This document shows, one piece after another, positions 1 to 5,712 of a stretch of DNA of 6,498 nt. The notes below the pieces were generated by a model. It saw only the letters and a program-made list of their open reading frames with translations. It made no database searches and had not been told where the DNA came from. This DNA comes from an uncultured Bacteroidota bacterium (GTDB taxonomy: Bacteria; Bacteroidota; Bacteroidia; Chitinophagales; Chitinophagaceae). Position 1 is the stretch's first letter, and the number at the start of each line of letters is the position of its first letter. The translations under genes were made by a program, and so were the position numbers. Location: positions 1 to 6,498 of the forward strand of contig CAMLEX010000299.1 in NCBI GenBank assembly GCA_946479055.1, read 5' to 3'.

Positions 1-45
1 CCACCGAGATCTACACTCTTTCCCTACACGACGCTCTTCCGATCT
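1..45 (+). other. Illumina TruSeq adapter remnant (sequencing artefact)
   Basis: These bases match the 3' part of the TruSeq universal adapter, including ACACTCTTTCCCTACACGAC and ending in the ligation-site sequence GCTCTTCCGATCT. Genomic sequence begins at about base 46. Frame 2 is open through the adapter and reads HRDLHSFPTRRSSDL, a peptide familiar as an adapter-derived contaminant in predicted proteins. It runs directly into the following gene. The adapter marks a contig end, so the truncation of the next gene is an assembly limit and not a biological event. Confidence 0.98.
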
Positions 46-46
46 A

Positions 47-829
47 TTAAGCTTTGGTACCGGCTTTGGTTTTTTAAATCCCAATAAAGAGGAAAAAGGG
101 AAAACCCGTTCCTTCGATTTTCAATCCCATTTTTATACCCGTGATTGGGTAACGGATATCTATGCACAGTTTTACAAAGGTTATTATTTATCAATAGGCG
201 GGCCTGCCGGAACAGCCGATAATAATTATTATAAACGTCCTGATATAAAAGTAAATCTATTGGGTACTTCCATATACAGGTTGCTGAATGGTGAACGATT
301 CTCCTACCGGGCTGGATTTTTACAAAATGAATGGCAAAAAAAATCGGCAGGCTCTGTCTTGTTAGGCGCCGAAATCTATTATGGTACGATGAAAGGCGAT
401 AGTGCATTGGTTCCTTCGCATATCAGCAGTTATTATCCGCAACAGGGGATACACCGGGTACGACTTTTGGAACTGGGGCCTGGCGCCGGTTATGCGTATA
501 CTGCTGTATGGGAAGAAAATCTTTTCCTTACCGGAAGCGCTACTATCAATGCAGATATCAGCATGGTAAAAGAAAGCTCTGCCGCTGGATCTGCCAACCG
601 TACGTCAATCAGTCCCAATGCTACATTGCGGGCAGTGGCTGGATATAACAGTGAAGAATGGGCGGCTACTATTTCATGGTTGCATAATGCGACCAATGCA
701 AAAGGAAAATCATCCAACTATGAATATGGAATAAAAACGGGTGAATTCAAAATCACATTAGCAAAACGTTTTACACCGGGCAATAAACTGAAGAAGAAGC
801 TTGATCCTATACTGGAAAGAATGCCCTAG
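47..829 (+). CDS. DUF4421 family protein, 5'-truncated
   Basis: The gene is open from the adapter junction to a TAG at 827-829, giving 260 residues with the N-terminus and any signal peptide missing. The first ATG is at 260, but the frame is clearly coding well before it: residues about 4-60 contain FGTGFGFLNPN, then GKTRSFDFQSHFY, WVTDIYAQFYKGYYL and a KRPDIKVNLLG-like stretch. This pattern is one I recognise from DUF4421 proteins of Bacteroidota. The rest alternates aromatic and small residues with Gly-rich turns, as in an outer-membrane beta-barrel, and ends in a basic tail (KKKLDPILERMP). The function of the family is unknown; an envelope location is inference from the strand pattern. The gene converges on the M16 cluster. 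An automatic partial call would wrongly extend it into the adapter (bases 2-46). The family call is from remembered motifs, not a search. Confidence 0.75.
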   Translation, partial: LSFGTGFGFLNPNKEEKGKTRSFDFQSHFYTRDWVTDIYAQFYKGYYLSIGGPAGTADNNYYKRPDIKVNLLGTSIYRLLNGERFSYRAGFLQNEWQKKSAGSVLLGAEIYYGTMKGDSALVPSHISSYYPQQGIHRVRLLELGPGAGYAYTAVWEENLFLTGSATINADISMVKESSAAGSANRTSISPNATLRAVAGYNSEEWAATISWLHNATNAKGKSSNYEYGIKTGEFKITLAKRFTPGNKLKKKLDPILERMP

Positions 830-832
830 AAT

Positions 833-943
833 GTTTGAGGTTTGAGGTTTGAGGTTCGAAGTTCGAAGTTCGAAGTTTGAGGTTAAGAACCCTATGGCAA
901 AATAAGTTTTTCATTTACCGGGCACTAACTTCAAACCTCAAAC
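833..943. terminator. inverted repeat between convergent genes, possible two-way transcription stop
   Basis: Bases 833-849 (GTTTGAGGTTTGAGGTT) are the reverse complement of 927-943 (AACTTCAAACCTCAAAC) except for one position, which would be a G-U pair in the RNA of the + strand. The 17-bp stem encloses 77 bases. It lies between two genes that end facing each other, where a hairpin working for both directions would fit. Neither side is followed by a T-run, so this is not a standard intrinsic terminator. The alternative is a mere inverted copy of the neighbouring heptamer repeat. Confidence 0.4.
834..882 (+). repeat. heptamer tandem repeat, seven units
   Basis: There are seven perfect 7-bp units in a row: three of TTTGAGG, three of TTCGAAG, then one more TTTGAGG. 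The two unit types differ at two positions and keep the TTnGAnG frame. The array starts five bases after the stop codon of the DUF4421 gene. Heptad arrays of this kind often arise by slippage in intergenic DNA. I see no coding or RNA function for it. Confidence 0.92.
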
Positions 944-962
944 AAGTTTCTAACTATTTAGT

Positions 963-2237
963 CTACACCACCACCAGTTCATAAAAATCTTCCGGCAGTA
1001 AATACTTATTGGCTAATTCCTGCAATTCTTTCGCTGTAATATTTTTTATAGTATCAACAGATTGATAAAAATAATTTTCATTGAGATTATTAAGGATAAT
1101 ATTTTTCCAGCGGGCAATAATATGAAAAGGACCATCGAGATCTCCAAGAACGGTGCCCATTAAAAAATTTTTTACCAGCAACAATTCGTCATCTTCCACC
1201 AGTTCTTCCCTTAATATTTTCATTTCTTTGTACACTTCCGTGATCGTGGCTTCGCTCACATCTTTACCAGCTTCGGTGCTGATCATCCACGCAGCATCAT
1301 GCAGGTGATTTTGAAAATAACTATGTATGCCATAAGTATATCCCTTGTCTTCACGGATATTATCCATCAACCGGGATCCAAAAAAACCTCCGAATAAAGT
1401 ATTAAGCACCTGCGCCTTCATATAATCCGGATGATGGCGGCTGATAAATGGCCTTGCTATACGGATAGAGCCCTGTACGCCATCAGGATCATTGGAGATC
1501 CGGTATTTTTTTTCTTCTGATTTATTGATTGCAAATTTATTTTCTGCGACAGGCTTATTAGAAAGGTCACCAAAATGTTTATTCAACAAATCTTCTAAAT
1601 CAAAAGGTAAACGGCCCGCTACAAATAATACCAGCTTTCCCTGCAGGTAATAATTTTTATAAAATTCAAGTAATTGATCCCGTGTCAGCGCATCAAAATC
1701 TTCTTCACGACTAAACCGTCCATACGGATGCTGATCTCCGTATAAATAAACATCGATCAGGCGGCCAGCTACAAAATCACTTTTTTTAAGATTTACCTTC
1801 AATCTTTGTTTCATGTTTTGTTTGGCGATCGCCAGTTCTTCTTCGGGAAAAACAGAATCAGTCAGCAACTCTTTTACTACCGGCAGCAATTCTTTGATAT
1901 GTTTCGTTAAGCAATGCAGTGTAAGCGTTGCGGTTTCGCTATGGCAACTGCGGTTCAGGTATGATCCGTAGTATTCAAAATGCTCATTGATTTGAAAGGC
2001 TGTTTTTGTTGAAGTACCATTTTTCAGCATCAGGTTAGTGGTGGCCGCTACCAGGTTCTTATCCTCGTACCAGTTGCCTGCATAGTAAACCCATTCGATA
2101 GACATCACATCTTCGGGGCCTGCTTCAACTGTGTATACATCAACACCGTTTTTTAGTGTAAACTTTTTATAGGGCTTTAAGTGCAGGTTAAAATTAACTG
2201 CATCTACTATTTGAGGAGCTTCCGTTCTATTGAGCAT
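963..2237 (-). CDS. M16 family peptidase-like protein, non-catalytic subunit
   Basis: The product has 424 residues, the normal size of a single M16B subunit, with no signal peptide, so it is probably cytoplasmic. The N-terminal domain (about 20-170) keeps the M16 fold pattern (FTLKNGVDVYTV, WVYYAGNWYE), but where active enzymes have HxxEH it reads A64-A-T-T-N68, so the zinc site is gone. HPYGR follows at 170-174. The C-terminal domain has GSRLMDNIREDKGYTYG, with R295 and Y302 spaced as the substrate-binding Arg/Tyr pair known from M16 enzymes. Known heterodimeric M16B enzymes pair such a subunit with one that carries the zinc. The catalytic gene lies upstream in the same cluster, so I infer a dimer. 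The ATG is one base past the toxin stop (TAG-T-ATG), suggesting translational coupling. The start fits the usual N-terminus of relatives as I recall it. Confidence 0.9.
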   Translation of the reverse strand: MLNRTEAPQIVDAVNFNLHLKPYKKFTLKNGVDVYTVEAGPEDVMSIEWVYYAGNWYEDKNLVAATTNLMLKNGTSTKTAFQINEHFEYYGSYLNRSCHSETATLTLHCLTKHIKELLPVVKELLTDSVFPEEELAIAKQNMKQRLKVNLKKSDFVAGRLIDVYLYGDQHPYGRFSREEDFDALTRDQLLEFYKNYYLQGKLVLFVAGRLPFDLEDLLNKHFGDLSNKPVAENKFAINKSEEKKYRISNDPDGVQGSIRIARPFISRHHPDYMKAQVLNTLFGGFFGSRLMDNIREDKGYTYGIHSYFQNHLHDAAWMISTEAGKDVSEATITEVYKEMKILREELVEDDELLLVKNFLMGTVLGDLDGPFHIIARWKNIILNNLNENYFYQSVDTIKNITAKELQELANKYLLPEDFYELVVV

Positions 2238-2238
2238 A

Positions 2239-2553
2239 CTATTCTTTATATTCTTTTATTGCCTGAACATTTTCAATTAACCGTGATTGATGATGAACAG
2301 TGATAATTGTTATCTCTCCACCAGAGAAATGGTATATAATTCTGTACGATTGATATAATATTTTACGGAGATATTTAAATTGTTCAGGTAAAACAGGAAT
2401 CCCTATTTCTGGATATTCCAGTAAAACATCAGCCCTTTCATACAAATGAGCAATTAATTTTTCTGCATATTGAAGGGAATCCCGTTGTATATATTCTTTT
2501 ATACTCTTTAGATCCTTTCTGGCCTGAAAAGTCCAAACTATTTTGTAAACCAT
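2239..2553 (-). CDS. RelE/ParE family toxin of a type II toxin-antitoxin module
   Basis: This is a 104-residue basic-aromatic protein of typical RelE/ParE length. Visible family marks are the opening strand YKIVWTFQA, the helix pair DLKSIKEYI and AEKLIAHLYERADVL, the turn YPEIGIPV (47-54), and the closing strands LRKILYQSYRIIYHF and ITIITVHHQSR (81-91). The strand pattern with YRIIY and VHHQSR resembles ParE more than ribosome-dependent RelE. By family knowledge ParE proteins inhibit DNA gyrase and RelE proteins cleave mRNA; which applies here cannot be read from the sequence. Its ATG lies inside the end of the antitoxin gene (16-base overlap in another frame), the usual arrangement for coupled translation. 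It ends one base before the start of the M16 non-catalytic subunit. Confidence 0.88.
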   Translation of the reverse strand: MVYKIVWTFQARKDLKSIKEYIQRDSLQYAEKLIAHLYERADVLLEYPEIGIPVLPEQFKYLRKILYQSYRIIYHFSGGEITIITVHHQSRLIENVQAIKEYKE

Positions 2554-2732
2554 GAATCAATTTCTTTTTTCATTTCTTCATGTGTTATCACCCTGCCTTC
2601 TTCCATGTCCTTTATTCCACGTTCTATTTTTTCCAGCAAAATAATTTCCTCAATAACTTCATCAACATTGACAAATTCCTCCTGAGGCATCGCTTCTATA
2701 GCTTCTATTATTTGTTTTTTGGTAATAGCCAT
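2538..2732 (-). CDS. antitoxin partner of the ParE-type toxin
   Basis: This is a 64-residue acidic protein from the ATG at 2732. An in-frame TTG at 2750 would add six residues, but it falls inside the likely promoter element, so ATG is preferred. The N-terminal half (AITKKQIIEAIEAMPQEEF) looks like a small helical or dimerisation segment. The C-terminal half has the KIERGIKDMEEGRVITHEE and DSWF pattern that recurs in small Bacteroidota antitoxins next to ParE genes and probably wraps the toxin. I cannot assign it firmly to the ribbon-helix-helix, RelB or Phd class. It starts 27 bases after the stop of the catalytic M16 gene and overlaps the toxin start by 16 bases. The role is inferred mainly from position, size, charge and the C-terminal motif. 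Confidence 0.8.
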   Translation of the reverse strand: MAITKKQIIEAIEAMPQEEFVNVDEVIEEIILLEKIERGIKDMEEGRVITHEEMKKEIDSWFTK

Positions 2733-2736
2733 AACC

Positions 2737-2760
2737 AATTGTTTATCCAAATTTACAATT
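2737..2760 (-). promoter_or_regulatory. possible internal promoter and antitoxin operator
   Basis: On the minus strand, TAAATTTG (2755-2748) matches the Bacteroidota -7 consensus TAnnTTTG. It is framed by a perfect 6-bp inverted repeat, AATTGT at 2760-2755 and ACAATT at 2742-2737, with a 12-base spacer. This is the geometry expected of an autoregulated toxin-antitoxin promoter. Transcription would start about ten bases before the antitoxin ATG. No good -33 TTG is visible at the usual distance, so the promoter is tentative. One half-site overlaps the catalytic M16 stop codon. Confidence 0.38.
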
Positions 2761-3998
2761 TAATCCCCGGAGTAATAATAGAGAGTATTGCTATTCTCCC
2801 TCCTGAAAATAGTCCTGCTTTCTTCCAGTATATCCTGCGTAGTAACAGCTGCATATTTTCCCAACTCTGTATTCATTAATTCGGCATCACCCAATAGTTC
2901 GTAATAAGCAAGACTATTGGCTCTGTTCATCACACTCATATCTTCAAAAGCGATCATGCTTTCGGTTTTGTTCTTTACTTTCTGCAATTCTGTTTCCATC
3001 ACCGGCTCCTTTTTTAAACCGTCCAGCACTTCTTCCACTCCTTTTTCCGCATCTTCCATTTTTACTCCTTTCACCAGCTTTCCTTCTATGGCCAGCAAAC
3101 CGGCATCGGTACTACCAAAATGGTGACACTCGATATTGCTGAACAATTGTTTTTCTTTTACCAGCGATTGATACAATCGTGACGAACCACCGCCGCTTAA
3201 AATTTCGGAAATAAGATCGGCTATATAATATCTTTTATCAAGACGATCAGCAATATGCCAGCATTTATAAAAAGCATCTAAAGGAACATTGGCTTTTACC
3301 GTTTGTTTTCGCTCTTCATTTTGCGGTGGCTCCTGTGGCAGGTTACGATTATATTTTTCACCGGAAGGAATATCTCCAAACCATTTTTCCGCCAATTCTT
3401 TTACTTTATCCATCGTGGTATTGCCGGCCACTACCATAATAGCATTAACAGGGCGATAATATTTAAAGAAGAAATTTTTTACATCATTTAACTGCGCTGT
3501 TTCAATATGCGATAGTTCTTTGCCGATCGTCATCCAGCGATATGGATGTGTTTTATAGGCCAGTTCACGCATCTTATGCCAGGCGTCACCATAAGGTTTA
3601 GTGAGATAATGTTCTTTAAACTCTTCCACTACTACCTTACGTTGCACTTCCAGGCTTTTTTCGCCAAAGGCCAATGATAGCATGCGATCGCTTTCCAGCC
3701 AGAATGCCGTTTCTAAATTTTCAGCCGGCACCTGCAGATAATAATTCGTGAGATCGTTGGTTGTATAGGCATTGTTTTCACCACCCGCCATTTGCAGGGG
3801 CTCATCATAATTTGAAATATTGACAGAACCGCCAAACATTAAATGCTCAAACAGGTGAGCAAAACCTGTACGATCAGGGTCCTCATCTCTTGCACCTACA
3901 TCATACATAATATTCATCACCACCATCGGCGTGGAAGTATCCTGGTGAACAACGACCCTGAGCCCATTGCCCAATGTAAATTTTTCAAAATGTATCAT
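2760..3998 (-). CDS. M16 family zinc metallopeptidase, catalytic subunit
   Basis: The product has 412 residues and no signal peptide, so it is probably cytoplasmic. The inverted zinc motif H48-L-F-E-H52 follows DPDRTGFA, and the third ligand is expected in VVVEEF at E125 or E126, about 74 residues on, as in the family. GENNAYTTND (73-82) and HPYRW (151-155) are further M16 marks. The C-terminal domain (about 165-345) contains SGGGSSRLYQSLVKEKQLFSN, but the positions of the substrate-binding Arg and Tyr are K281 and N288. This subunit therefore has the zinc but not the Arg/Tyr pair, the reverse of its partner at 963-2237. M16B enzymes of this design degrade or trim peptides as heterodimers; the substrate here is unknown. 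It is the first gene of the four-gene cluster, with ATG at 3998 and TAA at 2762-2760. Confidence 0.93.
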   Translation of the reverse strand: MIHFEKFTLGNGLRVVVHQDTSTPMVVMNIMYDVGARDEDPDRTGFAHLFEHLMFGGSVNISNYDEPLQMAGGENNAYTTNDLTNYYLQVPAENLETAFWLESDRMLSLAFGEKSLEVQRKVVVEEFKEHYLTKPYGDAWHKMRELAYKTHPYRWMTIGKELSHIETAQLNDVKNFFFKYYRPVNAIMVVAGNTTMDKVKELAEKWFGDIPSGEKYNRNLPQEPPQNEERKQTVKANVPLDAFYKCWHIADRLDKRYYIADLISEILSGGGSSRLYQSLVKEKQLFSNIECHHFGSTDAGLLAIEGKLVKGVKMEDAEKGVEEVLDGLKKEPVMETELQKVKNKTESMIAFEDMSVMNRANSLAYYELLGDAELMNTELGKYAAVTTQDILEESRTIFRRENSNTLYYYSGD

Positions 3999-4051
3999 AG
4001 ACTGTTAACAGCGGTTAAATGATAAAGTTTACAGATGCTTTAAAACTGGAC

Positions 4052-4059
4052 CAAAAATA
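4052..4059 (-). promoter_or_regulatory. possible -7 element for the M16/toxin-antitoxin cluster
   Basis: On the minus strand this reads TATTTTTG, a match to TAnnTTTG. It would give a leader of roughly 45-50 bases before the ATG at 3998. No TTG at the proper -33 distance is visible, because that region is the purine-rich repeat. The short element is expected by chance fairly often in AT-rich DNA. Confidence 0.3.
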
Positions 4060-4060
4060 A

Positions 4061-4095
4061 GCTAAGAGCTCAAAAGAGAAAAAGAGAAAAAGAGC
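4061..4095 (+). repeat. purine-rich repeat, inverted copy of the 4333-4442 family
   Basis: The segment begins GCTAAGAGCTCAA and continues as tandem AAAAGAGA units (4072-4079, 4080-4087, 4088-4095 with a final C). The opening GCTAAGAG and following TCAA recur on the opposite strand at 4414-4407 onward. Its AGCTC and AAGAGAAAAAG parts recur on the opposite strand at about 4352-4334. It can therefore fold back on the far end of the same gap. Confidence 0.65.
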
Positions 4096-4179
4096 CAGGT
4101 TGAAGCGCCTGCTTTTTCTCCTTGATTTTTAGATGTAAATATGATTGGAATAGCTTTGTTAAATGCTCAGTTTTGTTAT

Positions 4180-4290
4180 ACAGCCGATGGGCTGCGGGAT
4201 AGAAGCGAAAAGCCTGGTGAAGCTATGTGGATAGCTTTGTGCCGGACTTGCAGCGAATAGCCCGGGCTGAATTTCATAGCAGCAGGGTTG
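4180..4290. repeat. GC-rich palindrome-bearing patch, REP-like
   Basis: The patch stands out from AT-rich flanks. It contains CAGCC-GATG-GGCTG (from about 4181), a 7-bp perfect stem AAGCTAT-GTGG-ATAGCTT at 4220-4237, and the 10-bp palindrome AGCCCGGGCT at 4259-4268. ATAGCTTTGT also occurs twice, at about 4149-4158 and 4231-4240. Small GC-rich palindromes of this kind between genes resemble REP elements. A structured RNA or a terminator region of the upstream protease gene is the alternative. Only a genome-wide copy count would decide. Confidence 0.4.
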
Positions 4291-4367
4291 ATAACAGCCC
4301 CAAATATTACTTTTCAATATTTCCGAATGACTCACTTTTTCTCTTCTGAGCTTGTTGAAGGACACTA

Positions 4368-4442
4368 TTAGCCCTGTATTCTCTTTCACCTCCTTTTCTC
4401 GTTGACCTCTTAGCCCGTATTCTCTTTTTAACTTCTTTTCTC
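4368..4442. repeat. two direct copies of a 33-bp pyrimidine-rich unit
   Basis: Bases 4368-4400 and 4410-4442 are imperfect direct copies. Both start TTAGCCC, have GTATTCTCTTT after an optional T, and end CTTTTCTC. The second copy ends just after the protease gene. A further related CTTTTTCTCTTCTGAGCT lies at 4335-4352. Read on the minus strand these are purine-rich and would be in the 3' part of the protease transcript. Confidence 0.7.
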
Positions 4443-4445
4443 TTT

Positions 4446-5645
4446 CTATCTCTTACCCAGGATACTTTTCACCTTCATTTCGGCTTGTACCAGCTCTCCG
4501 TTGCGACGCAGGATGAGCTTGACCTTTGCATTAGGAGTCAATAACGCTGTTTTATACTTATTGAAGTTTTGGGAAAAATCATTATTCACTGCTACAACAA
4601 TGTCGCCTTGTTTTATCCCTGCCTGATCCGCAGGGGAATCTTTCGCAACGCTTCCCATTTCTATATTTCCGTCAATAAAATATAATTCGATGCCTGAGTA
4701 GGAATAATCAAACGGATCACGGAAATGAGAATTAGGCACCATATGAATATCCCTTTTGGGATAGTTGAATATTACATTGAACCGGCGTAAGATATCATTT
4801 CCTATCAGGCCGCCAAGGTAAGGGTAAGAAGTTACATTGAAAGCATCTTCAAATATATACGTCGGAATATTTCTAAACCGGTAAGGGCCCAGTTTCAGTT
4901 CTTTGATTATTGTCAGGTTCATATTGATCCTACCGCCAATACCCTCACCATCCTTTGGCCATAGTTTTCGTTTTTTTTGTAACACGGCGCTATCGTCTAC
5001 AAAATCCTGGGAAAGCATCAGGCATACACCTGCGCCAATATCATGCAGAAACCGCATATTATGTTGTGATTCATCTTTTATCCTGGCAAACTGTACCGGC
5101 AACGTACTAAGGATTGGTTTGAACAAATACCCACCTTTGGGATAACGGATAGAACCCTTGCTGCAAATATCAATTTTCAGACTATCATAATTTATTTTCA
5201 GGATATACCGGTTGAACAGTGAGTAGCCAATGATACCATCTATCTGCTCACCATATACGCTGGTCAATACAGAGTAATCATTAACATGAAAATTAAGACT
5301 GTCAACGGTCAGATCTGGAAACCGGAGAGAACGATTGTATAAAAACCCTACTTTTTTTATACCTGCAATTCCCCTGATCGTCCGGTCAGACGCTACCGGT
5401 TGTAACTTAAAATAGGCCACGGTTGTTGAATCCAGTGAAATACCGCTGCTGCCGGTGTCTAAAATAAAATTGAGGGTATCGGGAAAATTATCAAGCTGTG
5501 CTCTCAGAATAACGACACCGCCAGTCAATTGGGTAAAAGAAATCCTGGTCAACAATCGTGAATTGGATTCGATAAACTCCTCTTGTGACCGGGAAATAGC
5601 TACGACCAGCAATGCTATTGTCAATAATCTTAATTTTTTTTTCAT
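4446..5645 (-). CDS. secreted pepsin-like aspartic protease with C-terminal PDZ domain
   Basis: The product has 399 residues. Residues 1-20 are a signal peptide (KKKLR, then LLTIALLVVAIS), with Gln21 a plausible mature start. Two retropepsin-like lobes follow. Lobe 1 has the catalytic motif F-I-L-D63-T-G-S-S with IDGIIGYSLF at 135-144. Lobe 2 has F-L-H-D202-I-G-A with GGLIGNDILRRF at 278-289. Both aspartates are kept, although the second motif is DIG and not DTG. A PDZ domain covers about 317-395 (SGIELYF, GSVAKDSPADQAGIKQGDIVVAVNN), probably for peptide binding or regulation. This is the Bacteroidota aspartyl protease-PDZ architecture; the substrate is unknown, and export to periplasm or surface is inferred from the signal peptide. 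It stands alone, divergent from mqnC, with ATG at 5645 and TAG at 4448-4446. No clear TAnnTTTG element precedes it. Confidence 0.9.
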   Translation of the reverse strand: MKKKLRLLTIALLVVAISRSQEEFIESNSRLLTRISFTQLTGGVVILRAQLDNFPDTLNFILDTGSSGISLDSTTVAYFKLQPVASDRTIRGIAGIKKVGFLYNRSLRFPDLTVDSLNFHVNDYSVLTSVYGEQIDGIIGYSLFNRYILKINYDSLKIDICSKGSIRYPKGGYLFKPILSTLPVQFARIKDESQHNMRFLHDIGAGVCLMLSQDFVDDSAVLQKKRKLWPKDGEGIGGRINMNLTIIKELKLGPYRFRNIPTYIFEDAFNVTSYPYLGGLIGNDILRRFNVIFNYPKRDIHMVPNSHFRDPFDYSYSGIELYFIDGNIEMGSVAKDSPADQAGIKQGDIVVAVNNDFSQNFNKYKTALLTPNAKVKLILRRNGELVQAEMKVKSILGKR

Positions 5646-5687
5646 ACAGCTATATTGGTTTTCATCCTATACCAGGTTAATTGTAAG

Positions 5688-5712
5688 CCTGTATCCTTAC
5701 AGGGGATACGGG
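5688..5712. promoter_or_regulatory. hairpin in the divergent gap, about 42 bases before the protease start
   Basis: CCTGTATCC (5688-5696) pairs with GGATACGGG (5704-5712) around a 7-base loop. It is perfect on the + strand if one G-U pair is allowed, and has a single A-C mismatch in a minus-strand RNA. It could lie in the protease leader or serve as a protein-binding palindrome. The role is unknown. Confidence 0.4.

Larger units (their letters stand above)
3999..4445. other. gene-free gap with repeats and a hairpin-rich patch
   Basis: This is 447 bases between the protease stop and the M16 start, both on the minus strand. It holds the putative M16 promoter, an A/G-rich repeat near 4061-4095, a GC-rich structured patch near 4180-4290 and C/T-rich repeats at 4331-4442. 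A 76-codon minus-strand reading frame (4389-4159) crosses it, but its translation looks like no protein family and runs through the repeats, so I do not call a gene. No canonical terminator for the protease gene stands out. Confidence 0.7.

Noticed and set aside
24..407. Minus-strand reading frame of 127 codons at the left end
   Set aside because: It is antisense to the clearly coding DUF4421 gene and ends within the adapter.
2733..2750. TTG start giving the antitoxin six extra residues
   Set aside because: An ATG lies 18 bases downstream, the extra residues show no motif, and the TTG falls within the likely promoter element.
2239..2760. Toxin-antitoxin module as part of a mobile element
   Set aside because: No transposase, integrase, terminal inverted repeats or target duplications are visible around it; both neighbouring genes are intact.
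4095..4128. CAGG...CCTG hairpin followed by a T-run, resembling an intrinsic terminator on +
   Set aside because: The stem is only four base pairs and no plus-strand gene lies upstream of it.
4159..4389. 76-codon minus-strand reading frame in the protease/M16 gap
   Set aside because: It runs through pyrimidine repeats and the palindromic patch, its translation resembles no family, and it has no promoter-like element. Best read as chance.
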